Source: Paraburkholderia guartelaensis (lineage in GTDB: Bacteria > Pseudomonadota > Gammaproteobacteria > Burkholderiales > Burkholderiaceae). Taken from it: a DNA stretch of 64,000 nucleotides. The DNA lies in NCBI RefSeq assembly GCF_004353905.1, contig NZ_SMOD01000004.1:1-64000 (forward strand), written 5' to 3'. Positions within the stretch are counted from its first letter, which is position 1. Each line of letters starts with the position of its first letter. The notes under the pieces are model-generated. The model was not told where the DNA came from, made no database searches, and saw nothing but the letters and a program-made list of their open reading frames with translations. This document shows, one piece after another, positions 30,945 to 43,621 of the stretch. Made by a program: the position numbers and the translations under genes.

Positions 30945-33524
30945 ATGAGCGTTCCCGCTGTCGCCGTTCCCGATACGTCGTCGCTGAAGTCCGACTACAA
31001 GGCCGCCAAGGCCCAGTTGCTCGAGCGTTTCAAGACCGCGACCAATGTCGACTCGCTGATGCGCGCCCTCGCCCGCACCACCGACGACACGTTGCGCAGC
31101 GCCTGGAACCTGTGCGAGCTGCCGGCCACGCTGGCACTTGTGGCGGTGGGCGGTTTCGGGCGCGGCGAGCTTGCGCCCTGGTCCGACGTCGACATCCTCG
31201 TACTGCTGCCGGACGACGAGGCGCTCGCGCCGCTCGAAGAACGCATCGAGCGTTTTATCGGCCTTGCGTGGGATCTCGGACTCGATATCGGCAGCAGCGT
31301 GCGCAGCGTCTCGCAATGCCTCGAGGAAGCCGCCATCGACGTCACCGTGCGCACGTCGCTCCTCGAGGCGCGCCGCATCACGGGCAGCGCGACGCTCTTC
31401 GGCGACTTCGCGCAGCGCTATCGCGACGCCATGGACCCGCGTGCGTTCTTCCAGGCGAAAGTGCTCGAAATGCGCCAGCGCCACGCGCGCTTCCAGGACA
31501 CGCCCTATTCACTCGAACCGAACGTCAAGGAAAGCCCCGGGGGCCTGCGCGATCTGCAGCTGATCCTCTGGATCACCGAGGCCGCCGCCTTCGGCAGCAG
31601 CTGGAAAGAGCTGGACCAGCGCGGCCTCATCACCGGGCGCGAAGCGCGCGAGCTGCGCCGCAACGAGGCATTTCTCAAGGCGCTGCGCGCGCGCCTGCAT
31701 GTGATCGCAGGCCGCCGCCAGGACATCCTCGTGTTCGACCTGCAGACGGCCGTCGCCGAAAGCTTCGGCTACAAGGCGAGCAGCGCGCGGCGCGCGAGCG
31801 AGCAGCTCATGCGCCGCTATTACTGGGCGGCGAAAGCGGTCACGCAGCTATCCACCATCCTGATCCAGAACATCGAGGCGCAGCTCTTCCCGAGCACGAG
31901 CGGCATCACGCGTACGCTGTCCGAGCACTTCGTCGAGAAGCAGGGGATGCTGGAGATCGTCAGCGACGACGTGTTCGAACGCGAGCCGCACGCGATCCTG
32001 GAGGCGTTCCTGCTCTACGAGCAGGTGCCCGGTGTGAAGGGCCTGTCGGCGCGCACGCTGCGCGCGCTCTACAACGCGCGCGAGACCATGGACCAGAGCT
32101 GGCGACGCGACCCGGAGAACCGCCGGCTCTTCATGGAGATCCTCAAGCAGCCGGCCGGGATCACGCACGCCATGCGCCTCATGAACCAGACGAGCGTGCT
32201 CGGGCGCTATCTGCTGAACTTCCGCCGCATCGTCGGGCAGATGCAGCACGACCTCTATCACGTCTATACGGTCGATCAGCACATCCTGATGGTGCTGCGC
32301 AATATGCGCCGCTTCGCCGTGGCCGAGCATGCGCACGAGTATCCGTTCTGCAGCCAGCTGATCGCCAACTTCGAGCGTCCGTGGGTGCTCTACGTCGCGG
32401 CGCTGTTCCACGACATCGCCAAGGGCCGCGGCGGCGACCACTCGCAGCTCGGCATGGCCGACGCGCGGCGCTTTTGCCGCGAGCACGACATCACGGGCGA
32501 CGATGCGGACCTGGTCGTCTGGCTCGTCCAGCAGCATCTGACGATGAGCCAGGTCGCCCAGAAGCAGGACATCACCGACCCCGAGGTCGTGAAGCGCTTC
32601 GCCGAACTCGTCGGTACGGAGCGGCGCCTGTCGGCGCTCTACCTGCTGACGGTCGCCGACATTCGCGGCACGAGCCCGAAGGTCTGGAACAACTGGAAAG
32701 GCAAGCTGCTCGAAGACCTTTACCGCTCGACGCTCGCTGTGCTCGGCGGCGCCAAGCCTGACGCGCACTCGGAACTCAAGACGCGCCAGGAGCTGGCGCT
32801 TGCGCTGCTGCGTCTCGAGACGGTGCCGGAGCACGCCCACCGCGCGCTCTGGGACAAGCTCGACGTCGGCTACTTCCTGCGCCACGACGCCGCCGACATC
32901 GCCTGGCAAACGCGTGTGCTCTACCGCCACGTCGAGGCGCCGGAGCCGGTCGTGCGGGCTCGCCCTTCACCGATCGGCGAGGCGCTGCAGGTGCTCGTCT
33001 ACGCGCAGGACCGCCCCGACCTGTTCGCGACGATGTGCGCGTACTTCGACCGCAGCGGCCTTTCCGTGCTCGACGCACGCGTGAGTACCACGCGCCACGG
33101 CTACGCGCTCGACAACTTCATCGTCGCCCACACCGAGGGCGACGTGCATTACCGCGATATCGCGAACCTCGTCGAACAGGAACTCGCGGCGCGCCTGAAG
33201 GCGACGGGCAACGCACTGCCCGAGCCGTCGAAGGGCCGTCTCTCGCGCCTCTCACGCACCTTCCCGGTGACGCCGCGCGTCGACCTGCGGGCTGACGAGC
33301 GCGGCCAATACTACATCCTGTCCGTGTCGGCGAACGACCGGCCGGGCCTTCTTTATTCCATCGCGCGCGTGCTCGCGGAGCATCATGTCGGCGTCCATGC
33401 GGCGCGGATCAATACGCTCGGCGAACGTGTGGAAGACGTGTTTCTGCTCGACGGTTCGGGACTGTCCGACAACCGTCAGCAGATTCACGTCGAAACCGAA
33501 TTGCTGCGCGCGATCGCAGTGTGA
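30945..33524 (+). CDS. glnD: Bifunctional uridylyltransferase/uridylyl-removing enzyme GlnD
   Basis: Senses glutamine and adds or removes UMP on PII proteins, controlling glutamine synthetase and Ntr. The 859 residues hold a nucleotidyltransferase domain with [20 protein letters not shown] near residue 68. An HD domain has [15 protein letters not shown] near residue 485, and two ACT domains are at the C-terminus (second: [20 protein letters not shown]). The family's long N-terminal part is intact. It lies 270 bp after map. The next gene's frame overlaps its last codons. Confidence 0.97.
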   Translation: MSVPAVAVPDTSSLKSDYKAAKAQLLERFKTATNVDSLMRALARTTDDTLRSAWNLCELPATLALVAVGGFGRGELAPWSDVDILVLLPDDEALAPLEERIERFIGLAWDLGLDIGSSVRSVSQCLEEAAIDVTVRTSLLEARRITGSATLFGDFAQRYRDAMDPRAFFQAKVLEMRQRHARFQDTPYSLEPNVKESPGGLRDLQLILWITEAAAFGSSWKELDQRGLITGREARELRRNEAFLKALRARLHVIAGRRQDILVFDLQTAVAESFGYKASSARRASEQLMRRYYWAAKAVTQLSTILIQNIEAQLFPSTSGITRTLSEHFVEKQGMLEIVSDDVFEREPHAILEAFLLYEQVPGVKGLSARTLRALYNARETMDQSWRRDPENRRLFMEILKQPAGITHAMRLMNQTSVLGRYLLNFRRIVGQMQHDLYHVYTVDQHILMVLRNMRRFAVAEHAHEYPFCSQLIANFERPWVLYVAALFHDIAKGRGGDHSQLGMADARRFCREHDITGDDADLVVWLVQQHLTMSQVAQKQDITDPEVVKRFAELVGTERRLSALYLLTVADIRGTSPKVWNNWKGKLLEDLYRSTLAVLGGAKPDAHSELKTRQELALALLRLETVPEHAHRALWDKLDVGYFLRHDAADIAWQTRVLYRHVEAPEPVVRARPSPIGEALQVLVYAQDRPDLFATMCAYFDRSGLSVLDARVSTTRHGYALDNFIVAHTEGDVHYRDIANLVEQELAARLKATGNALPEPSKGRLSRLSRTFPVTPRVDLRADERGQYYILSVSANDRPGLLYSIARVLAEHHVGVHAARINTLGERVEDVFLLDGSGLSDNRQQIHVETELLRAIAV

Positions 33525-33550
33525 ATGACCCAAGCGAAATACCCAGATCC

Positions 33551-35530
33551 ATGCGAGCCAAACTGACAGCCAAACATCCGCGCCCGACCACTCCGGAACG
33601 CGCCCCCGTCCGCCGCGGCAGCACGACCGCGCGTAAGCCGGTGCGGCCGGCTGAGGTGCGGCCGGCGGACGCTCGGCCGGCATCGGCCGCAAAGACTTCC
33701 GCTGGGAAGCCTGCGCGCACTTCAGCCGGCCGCGCCACCGATACGCGCCCGGCGCGGCCGGCTCGCGAAGGCGGATTCGGCGACGCACGCCCGGCCCGTC
33801 GCTCCGGCGACGAGCCGCGTGGATTTGCGCGCGGCCGTGAAGAAGGTGGCGCACGCCCCTTCGCGCGTCGCGCCGAGGGTGATGACCGGCGCCCGCCACG
33901 TAGCCGTGACGAAGGCGGTGCACGCCCCTTCGCGCGCCGCCCCGAGGGCGATGACCGCCGTCCTCCGCGCAGCCGTGACGAAGGCGGTGCACGCCCCTTC
34001 GCGCGTCGCGCCGAGGGTGATGATCGCCGTCCGCCGCGCAGCCGGGAAGAAGGTGGTGCACGTTCGTTCCCGCGCCGCCCCGAGGGCGATGACCGGCGTC
34101 CGCCGCGCAGCCGTGAAGAAGGTGGCGAGCGCCGCTCCGAACGACGCACCGAAGGCGATGACCGCCGCCCGCCGCGCAGCCGCGACGAAGGCAGCGCACG
34201 CCCCTTCGCGCGCCGCCCCGAGGGTGATGATCGCCGTCCGCCGCGCAGCCGCGAGGAAGGTGGTGCACGCTCCTTCGCGCGCCGCCCCGAGGGTGAAGAC
34301 CGCCGCCCGCCTCGCAGCCGTGAAGAAGGTGGCGAGCGCCGATTCGAACGACGCAGCGAAGGCGATGACCGCCGCCCCGCACGCGGCCGCGACGAAGGCG
34401 GTGCACGCCCCTTCGCGCGCCGCCCCGAGGGTGATGACCGCCGCCCGCCGCGCAGCCGCGAGGAAGGTGGCGAGCGTCGCTTCGAGCGACGCACCGAAGG
34501 CGACGATCGCCGTCCGCCGCGAAGCCGCAGCGAAGGCAGCGAAGGACGCTTCGCCCGCCGCACCGACAGTGACGAGCGCCGCCCCGCACGCGCACACGAC
34601 GAGGGCACGGAGCGCCGTTTCGCGCGCCCGGTGAAATCCGCATGGAGCGACGACCGTGAAAGCGACGGCCGCAAGACCGCCCGCCCCGTCAAATCGGCCG
34701 AAAAGCCCGCACGCCGCACTGATGACGCCGAATCCGCGCCGCGCCGCGCACAGCGGGAAGAAGTCGACGGGGACAACACCCTACGCCTGTCCAAGCGCAT
34801 GTCCGAACTGGGCCTGTGCTCGCGCCGCGAAGCCGACGAATGGATCGAAAAAGGCTGGGTGTATGTGGACGGTGAAGTCGTCGACACGCTCGGCGCCAAG
34901 GTCACACCGAATCAGCGCATCGAAGTCGATCCGGCCGCGCTTGCCGCGCAGGCTCGCCAGGTGACCATCCTGCTGCACAAGCCCGTGGGCTACGTGTCGG
35001 GCCAGGCCGAGGACGGCTATGAACCCGCCGCCACGCTCATCACCGGTGAGAATCACTGGGACGGCGACCACTCGGGTATCCGCTTCTCGGCCAAGCATCT
35101 GCGCACGCTCGCGCCGGCCGGCCGGCTCGACATCGACTCGACTGGCCTGCTCGTGCTGACCCAGGACGGCCGCGTGGCCAAGCAATTGATCGGCGAGAGC
35201 TCGGACATCGACAAGGAGTATCTCGTGCGTGTCACCTACAACGACATCGAGACCGAAATCGATCAGCACTTCCCGCCTGAGTTGCTCGCACAGCTGCGCC
35301 ACGGCCTGTCGCTCGACGACGTGCCGCTGAAGCCCGCGCAGGTGAGCTGGCAGAACGGCGAGCAGCTGCGTTTCGTGCTGCGCGAAGGCAAGAAGCGCCA
35401 GATCCGCCGCATGTGCGAACTGGTCGGCCTCAAGGTCGTGGGCCTCAAGCGCGTGCGCATGGGCCGTGTATTGCTCGGCGCGCTGCCGCAAGGCCAATGG
35501 CGCTATCTGGCCGCCGACGAAGCGTTCTAA
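33551..35530 (+). CDS. RsuA-family rRNA pseudouridine synthase (RluB/RluF type) with repetitive N-terminal extension
   Basis: Isomerises a uridine in large-subunit rRNA. The enzyme proper is only the last 250 or so of 659 residues. An S4 domain starts near residue 408 (LRLSKRMSELGLCSRREADE). The catalytic Asp is in PAGRLDIDSTGLLVLTQDG, and KKRQIRRMCELVGLKVVGLK follows. IDKEYLVRV and QIRRMCE point to the RluF side, but RluB is possible. Residues 1-400 are disordered, basic and low in complexity, with an 11-copy 23-residue repeat. The start could also be GTG 33521, overlapping the glnD stop. It is convergent with def. Confidence 0.9.
   Translation: MRAKLTAKHPRPTTPERAPVRRGSTTARKPVRPAEVRPADARPASAAKTSAGKPARTSAGRATDTRPARPAREGGFGDARPARRSGDEPRGFARGREEGGARPFARRAEGDDRRPPRSRDEGGARPFARRPEGDDRRPPRSRDEGGARPFARRAEGDDRRPPRSREEGGARSFPRRPEGDDRRPPRSREEGGERRSERRTEGDDRRPPRSRDEGSARPFARRPEGDDRRPPRSREEGGARSFARRPEGEDRRPPRSREEGGERRFERRSEGDDRRPARGRDEGGARPFARRPEGDDRRPPRSREEGGERRFERRTEGDDRRPPRSRSEGSEGRFARRTDSDERRPARAHDEGTERRFARPVKSAWSDDRESDGRKTARPVKSAEKPARRTDDAESAPRRAQREEVDGDNTLRLSKRMSELGLCSRREADEWIEKGWVYVDGEVVDTLGAKVTPNQRIEVDPAALAAQARQVTILLHKPVGYVSGQAEDGYEPAATLITGENHWDGDHSGIRFSAKHLRTLAPAGRLDIDSTGLLVLTQDGRVAKQLIGESSDIDKEYLVRVTYNDIETEIDQHFPPELLAQLRHGLSLDDVPLKPAQVSWQNGEQLRFVLREGKKRQIRRMCELVGLKVVGLKRVRMGRVLLGALPQGQWRYLAADEAF
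33839..34597 (+). repeat. Eleven tandem 69-bp in-frame repeats in the pseudouridine synthase gene
   Basis: Each 69-bp unit codes 23 residues of the form D/E-EGG-ARPFARR-x-EGDDRRPPRSR, repeated 11 times (residues about 97-349). A degenerate twelfth unit runs into RFARPVKS. Two sub-types alternate (ARPFARR and ERRFERR). The DNA copies are nearly identical, as expected for expansion by slippage or recombination. The charge alternates between acidic and Arg-rich blocks. Confidence 0.9.
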
Positions 35531-35562
35531 CGCCACATCGGCGCCACGCGCCGCACTGAACG

Positions 35563-35592
35563 AAAAACGGGAGCCAGATGGCTCCCGTTTTT
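35563..35592. terminator. Bidirectional terminator between the pseudouridine synthase gene and def
   Basis: AAAAACGGGAGCC pairs with GGCTCCCGTTTTT around AGAT, giving a T-run on both strands for the two convergent genes. Confidence 0.9.
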
Positions 35593-35608
35593 CTTGATGC
35601 TTCGACTT

Positions 35609-38505
<2,897 letters not shown>

Positions 38506-39789
38506 TTACTGGCTGAACAGTCGCCGCGTGGCCGGCGAGCCGGCCGGAATGCCGGCCTGCTCCAGCTTCGCGTAAAGCGTCATGAGTTGCTTGTCGATCG
38601 ACTGCAGCACCGATTCCGGCAGAGGCCGGCGCTGGTCGTCGACCACGCGTCCGCCAATGCGCTCGGCAAGCGACTTCGCGTAATCGCACATCAGGCGGAA
38701 CGGCAGGATGTCTTCGTCGGCCACGGGCACGTCGAGGATCAGCGTAATCAGCTCGCCGCCCTTGTAGGTAAGGTCGTCGCGCAGGAAGTTGGTGTCGCCG
38801 AACTGCAGCATGAAAACGGGGCTCTGCTTCGCGTCGAGCTTCACGAAACGCGTGCCGTCACGCGAAAGCAGCAAGCCGTCCTGCGCGGCCACGGCCTGCA
38901 CGTAGTTTGCCGACCACGGCGCGCCATCCGACATCACGTTGACGGAAAGCTGTGCGTCGCATTGCGCCGCGAAGCCGTCCAGCTCGCGCGCCATGGCAAC
39001 CGTCTCCATCATGTCCGGAAACTCGGGCGCGGCGTCGAGCGCGTCGGCGAATTGCTGCACGCCGGTCACGAATTCCGAGAACTCGAGTTCGTTCAGCGGG
39101 CCGTTGCGATTCGCGAGTTGCGCAGCCGCGCGCAGTTCTTCGTAGCGCACGCCGCTTTGGAGCAACTCCCAGCCGTCGCCCCCTTCGGGTTTGCCTTCGA
39201 TGTGAACCGGCTTGCTGCCCGCGCGGCGCAGGCGCTGCGCAAACGGAATCACGCGCTCGCCCGCCACCGGCGCACCAAGCCGGATCGGCACGATGCAGTC
39301 GATCCGACGGTCGACCACAGCAGGCGGTGCCGAAGAGATCGTCGTCGCCGCCGGCATGACCGGCTCAATGCGCTCGGCTTCGTCGGCGTCGTCCTTCGCG
39401 GATTGCGGGGTACCCGCACTTACGGCCGGCGCCTTCTCAGCCGCCTCGTCCGCACCGGATTCGGCCTCCGGAAAGCCGTTGGGTGTCGTCGTTTCCGCCT
39501 GGATGTCGGCCGGCGTGTCGAGCGGCGCCGCGGTCCCGAAACCCGGCTCCACTCGCTCGGCTTCCGTGCTGCCCGCGAGCGATGGCTCGCGGCGCGACGG
39601 AGCATGCGCCGGTTCGATGAACGGACTCTGCTCCTGGAACTCGTCGCGCTGTGGCGCTTCGACCGCCTCTTCGGGCATCGGGCGCGGCATGCGCCGACGC
39701 ACTCTCGCGCCCTGCCACGCGTTGTACACCACCACGCCCCCGACTACCACGGCGCCCGCGCCGATCAACCCGAGAGTCAACTCGTCCAT
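38506..39789 (-). CDS. zipA: Cell division protein ZipA
   Basis: Membrane anchor and stabiliser of the FtsZ ring. The 427 residues have an N-terminal membrane helix (LTLGLIGAGAVVVGGVVVYN), a long Pro/Ala/Glu-rich linker to about residue 160, and a C-terminal FtsZ-binding domain. That domain has VVDRRIDCIVPIRLGAPVAG at its start and DDLTYKGGELITLILDVPVA within it. I chose the ATG at 39789; the longer frame adds a basic segment before the helix. The smc-zipA-ligA order is common in Burkholderiales. Confidence 0.93.
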   Translation of the reverse strand: MDELTLGLIGAGAVVVGGVVVYNAWQGARVRRRMPRPMPEEAVEAPQRDEFQEQSPFIEPAHAPSRREPSLAGSTEAERVEPGFGTAAPLDTPADIQAETTTPNGFPEAESGADEAAEKAPAVSAGTPQSAKDDADEAERIEPVMPAATTISSAPPAVVDRRIDCIVPIRLGAPVAGERVIPFAQRLRRAGSKPVHIEGKPEGGDGWELLQSGVRYEELRAAAQLANRNGPLNELEFSEFVTGVQQFADALDAAPEFPDMMETVAMARELDGFAAQCDAQLSVNVMSDGAPWSANYVQAVAAQDGLLLSRDGTRFVKLDAKQSPVFMLQFGDTNFLRDDLTYKGGELITLILDVPVADEDILPFRLMCDYAKSLAERIGGRVVDDQRRPLPESVLQSIDKQLMTLYAKLEQAGIPAGSPATRRLFSQ

Positions 39790-39933
39790 GCATGCTCCAT
39801 CAGCAATTCTTATTCGACGGCGCGCTCGTTGCATGCGCCGTTTCTCTGGCGAGCGCATTGCGCGCGGCGGCTGCCTCACTGATGGCGCCGCCGGCCGCGC
39901 AGCGCGCGCCGTCCGTTAGACCGTATAAATCGA

Positions 39934-42900
39934 TTAGACCGTATTTTGGGCGAAACCCGCCGCAGTTTCCATGTCGACCGCGACGATGCGCGAAACGCCC
40001 TGCTCCTGCATCGTCACGCCAATGAGCTGCTGCGCCATCTCCATGGCGATCTTGTTGTGCGAAATGAACAGGAACTGTGTTTTGTCCGACATCGCGCGCA
40101 CAAGGTTCGCGAAGCGCTCGGTGTTCGCGTCGTCGAGCGGCGCGTCCACTTCGTCGAGCAAACAGAACGGCGCCGGGTTGAGCTGGAACATCGCGAACAC
40201 GAGGGCCGTGGCCGTGAGCGCTTTCTCGCCGCCAGATAGCAGGTGAATCGTCGAATTCTTCTTGCCAGGCGGTTGCGCCATCACCTGCACGCCGGCATCG
40301 AGAATCTCGTCGCCGGTCATGATGAGCTTCGCCTGCCCGCCACCGAAGAGGCGCGGGAACAGCTCGCCGAAATGACGGTTCACTTCGTCGAACGTGCCCT
40401 GCAGCAGCGTGCGCGTTTCCTGGTCGATCTTGCGGATCGCGTCTTCGAGCGTTTCGATCGCGCTCGTGAGGTCGGCCGACTGCGCGTCGAGGAAGGTCTT
40501 GCGTTCCTTCGCTGCAGCGAGTTCGTCGAGCGCGGCCATGTTCACGGGCCCAAGCGCCGCGATCGCATTGTTGATGCGCGTGACCTCGCCTTGCAGATAC
40601 GACGGCTTCATATCGGCCGTGAGCTTTTCCTGCAGCGCGGCCTCGTCGACGCCTGCGGCCTGCAGTTGCTCCACGAACTGCTCACCGTTCAGGCGCGCGG
40701 CCTGTTCCTTCAGCTGAAGTTCGGTGATGCGGTCGCGCAATGGCTGCAGCGCGCGCTCCGCGGCGAGGCGCGTTTCATCGGCGGCCCGAAGCTTTGCGGT
40801 CAGGTCGTCGAGTTCGGCGCGCGCGGCGCGCAGCGTGTCTTCCTTCTGCGCGCGAATTTCCAGCGCGTCCTGCAGGCCCGTGTGCGCGGTCTGCTCGTTG
40901 ATCGTTTCCAGTTCGGCGCGCGCGTCTTCGAGCGACGCGGCTACGCGTTCGCTCTGATCGTGCGCGACCTGAATGTTGCGCTTCAACTCTTCGATGCGGT
41001 TCGCCATGTTGCGCGCGGCAAAGCGCGCGTCGGCCGCCGCACGTTCGAGGTCGCGCGCCTGGTTGCGAGCCGCGCCGAGTTCCTCGTCGAGCGACTCGAA
41101 GGCGAGCTGGTTGTCCTCGAAGCGTGCCTGCAGTTCGGCGAGTTCCACGTCGTGGCGCTCGAAGTTCGCTTCCGATTCGGCCCGCAACGCGCGCTGCTCT
41201 TCGATCTGCGTGCGAATCTCGTCGAGCTCTTCGCGGATCTGCGTGCTGCGCGCCGTGTAGCGCTCATGCGCCTGGGTCAGCTTGAGCACATCCATCTGCA
41301 GCGCGTGCACGCGCTGGGTCGCGCGCTCGGCCTGCTGGCGCATGTCCGTGAGCACCTGGGCGGCCTGCGTGTGCGCCGCTTCCGCGCGCACGACAGCCGT
41401 GCGTGCCTCGTCGGCGAGCAGCGTCTGGGCGCGCACCTGGCGCTCGAGATTTTCGAGTTCCTGCTGGCGCGCGAGCATGCCGGCCTGCTCGGTGTCGGCG
41501 GCGTAGAGCTGCACACCCACGCGCGTCACCGTATGGCCAGCCTTCACGACGAACGCGCCGCTGCCTGGCAACTGCGCACGCTGGGCGAGCGCCTCGGCGA
41601 GATCGTTCGCGACGTAGGTCGAGCCGAGCCATTCGGTGAGCACCGCGCGCAAGCCCGCATCGTCGATACGCACGAGCGAGAGCAGCGGCGTGAGGCCCGC
41701 GGCCGCTGCAGGCGCCTGCCCCGCGGCCGGCGGCGAATAGAACGCGAGCTTGGCAGGCGGAGCATCGCTCGCGAATGCCTTCACCCAGTCGAGGTTCGAC
41801 ACTTCGAGCGCGGCGAGCCGCTCGCGCAACACCGATTCGAGCGCCGTTTCCCAACCGGCTTCGACGTGCAGCTTCTTCCACAGCCGCGGCAACGCGCCCA
41901 GTTCGTGACGTTCGAGCCACGGCTGGATCTTGCCTTCCGTCTGCACGTTTTCCTGCAGTTGCTTGAGTGCAGCGAGACGGGCTTCGAACTGGTGGATCTG
42001 TGCGTTTTCCGCCTGCACGCGCTCGTGCGCGGCGCGGCGTTCCGCGTCGAGGCGCGGCACCGTTTCCTGCGCGTCGGCGAGGCGCGCCTGCGCTTCGTGA
42101 AGGACTTCCTCCTGCTCGGCCAGCTGCATGCGCAGCTCTTCGAGCTGGGCTTCGTCCGGCGCGTCGAGGCCGCCTTCCTCCGACTTCAGACGCTCGTGGC
42201 GCTGCTGAAGCTGCTGAAGCATCTGGTCGGCGTTGCGTTGATGCGCGGCTTCGAGCTTGATGGCCTGCTCGGTGCGCGCGATGCCCGCGCGCTCGTCGTT
42301 CAGTTGCGCCTGTGCGTCGCGCCAGCGGTTTTCGAGCGCGGGCAGCGCTTCCTGCTTCGCCGCCGCATCTTCCTCGGCCAGCGCCGCCTTTTCCTCGGCG
42401 ATCGCCAGTTGTTCTTCGGCGTCTTCGATATCGTCCTGCGCTTTCTGCGCCTGGACCTGCCATTGCTCGCGCTGCGCGGTCAGCGCGGCGATCTGCGCCT
42501 GCACGCGGTTGCGCGACTCGACGATGAACTTGATCTCGGCTTCGAGACGGCTCACCTCGGCGTTCGCCTCGTAAAGCCCGCCCTGCGCGCCCTGCATGGC
42601 GTCGCTTGCCGAGTAGTGAGCCACGCGCAGCGTTTCGAGCTGCGCTTCCACTTCGCGCAACTGCGCGGTATGGCGCTCCAGGTCGATCTGCGCCTGCTCG
42701 ATCGCGCGTTGCTGACGTTGCTGCTCGCCCGCTGCCTCGTTCTTGCGCAAGAGCCACAGGAGGCGCTGCTTTTCCTCGCCCTCGGACTGCAGCTCGCGAA
42801 ATTTTGTGGCAACGACCGCCTGACCCTCGAGCTTTTCGAGGTTGTTGGACAGCTCGCGCACGATGTCCTCGACGCGCGTGAGGTTCTCGCGCGTGTCGTG

Positions 42901-43452
42901 CAGACGGTTCTCGGTCTCGCGGCGGCGTTCCTTGTATTTCGAAACGCCCGCGGCTTCTTCGAGGAACACGCGCAGCTCTTCGGGCTTCGCCTCGATGATC
43001 CGCGCGATCATGCCCTGCCCGATGATCGCGTAGGCGCGCGGGCCGAGGCCCGTACCCAGGAAAATGTCCTGGATGTCGCGCCGGCGCGCCGGCAGGTTGT
43101 TGATGTAGTAGCTCGACGTGCCGTCGCGCGTGAGCACGCGCTTCACGGCGATCTCGGCATACTGGCCCCACTGCCCGGCGGCGCGGCCGTCCGCGTTGTC
43201 GAACACCAGTTCGACGCTCGCGCGGCTGCCGGGCTTGCGCGCGGTGGAACCGTTGAAGATGACGTCCTGCATCGACTCGCCGCGCAACTCGGACGCCCGG
43301 GATTCACCCAGCACCCAGCGCACCGCGTCGATGATGTTGGATTTCCCACAGCCGTTTGGCCCGACCACCCCGACGAGTTGGCCCGGAACCTGGAAATGCG
43401 TGGGATCGACGAATGATTTGAAGCCAGCGAGTTTAATCGAGGTCAGACGCAC
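39934..43452 (-). CDS. smc: Chromosome segregation protein SMC
   Basis: Core ATPase of bacterial condensin, which loops and segregates DNA. The 1172 residues are the usual length. Walker A is GPNGCGKSNIIDAVRWVLGE at residues 31-50. Two long coiled coils flank the hinge (about residues 510-680). The C-terminal head has the signature LLSGGEKALTATALVFAMFQ and Walker B in FCLLDEVDAPLDDAN. The start is GTG at 43452. No scpA/scpB gene is nearby. The DMT gene upstream is separated by about 170 bp. Confidence 0.97.
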   Translation of the reverse strand: MRLTSIKLAGFKSFVDPTHFQVPGQLVGVVGPNGCGKSNIIDAVRWVLGESRASELRGESMQDVIFNGSTARKPGSRASVELVFDNADGRAAGQWGQYAEIAVKRVLTRDGTSSYYINNLPARRRDIQDIFLGTGLGPRAYAIIGQGMIARIIEAKPEELRVFLEEAAGVSKYKERRRETENRLHDTRENLTRVEDIVRELSNNLEKLEGQAVVATKFRELQSEGEEKQRLLWLLRKNEAAGEQQRQQRAIEQAQIDLERHTAQLREVEAQLETLRVAHYSASDAMQGAQGGLYEANAEVSRLEAEIKFIVESRNRVQAQIAALTAQREQWQVQAQKAQDDIEDAEEQLAIAEEKAALAEEDAAAKQEALPALENRWRDAQAQLNDERAGIARTEQAIKLEAAHQRNADQMLQQLQQRHERLKSEEGGLDAPDEAQLEELRMQLAEQEEVLHEAQARLADAQETVPRLDAERRAAHERVQAENAQIHQFEARLAALKQLQENVQTEGKIQPWLERHELGALPRLWKKLHVEAGWETALESVLRERLAALEVSNLDWVKAFASDAPPAKLAFYSPPAAGQAPAAAAGLTPLLSLVRIDDAGLRAVLTEWLGSTYVANDLAEALAQRAQLPGSGAFVVKAGHTVTRVGVQLYAADTEQAGMLARQQELENLERQVRAQTLLADEARTAVVRAEAAHTQAAQVLTDMRQQAERATQRVHALQMDVLKLTQAHERYTARSTQIREELDEIRTQIEEQRALRAESEANFERHDVELAELQARFEDNQLAFESLDEELGAARNQARDLERAAADARFAARNMANRIEELKRNIQVAHDQSERVAASLEDARAELETINEQTAHTGLQDALEIRAQKEDTLRAARAELDDLTAKLRAADETRLAAERALQPLRDRITELQLKEQAARLNGEQFVEQLQAAGVDEAALQEKLTADMKPSYLQGEVTRINNAIAALGPVNMAALDELAAAKERKTFLDAQSADLTSAIETLEDAIRKIDQETRTLLQGTFDEVNRHFGELFPRLFGGGQAKLIMTGDEILDAGVQVMAQPPGKKNSTIHLLSGGEKALTATALVFAMFQLNPAPFCLLDEVDAPLDDANTERFANLVRAMSDKTQFLFISHNKIAMEMAQQLIGVTMQEQGVSRIVAVDMETAAGFAQNTV

Positions 43453-43621
43453 GGCGATATCGCTGTTTGAATAGTGGTGAACGGGACCGCCCGTGCCGTA
43501 CGTCGCTTGCCGCCGCGCATCCGGTATCGATCGCGCGACGGCGGAGTGCGCACTGGGCAGCCGCCACGGCTCGCCGCACGAACGCGCATAGGCGCGTGCG
43601 GCCGGCGGGAATCAGCGGCAA

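Noticed and set aside
30688..30948. An 86-codon frame between map and glnD
   Set aside because: Non-ATG start, no Shine-Dalgarno, His/Ala/Pro/Arg-rich composition typical of non-coding GC-rich DNA.
33839..34597. Possible CRISPR array
   Set aside because: The 69-bp period has no unique spacers, the units are all similar and in frame, and they encode protein repeats.
40243..43416. A 1057-codon open frame opposite smc
   Set aside because: Same shadow effect: the opposite strand of a coiled-coil gene in high-GC DNA. No start context or recognisable domain.
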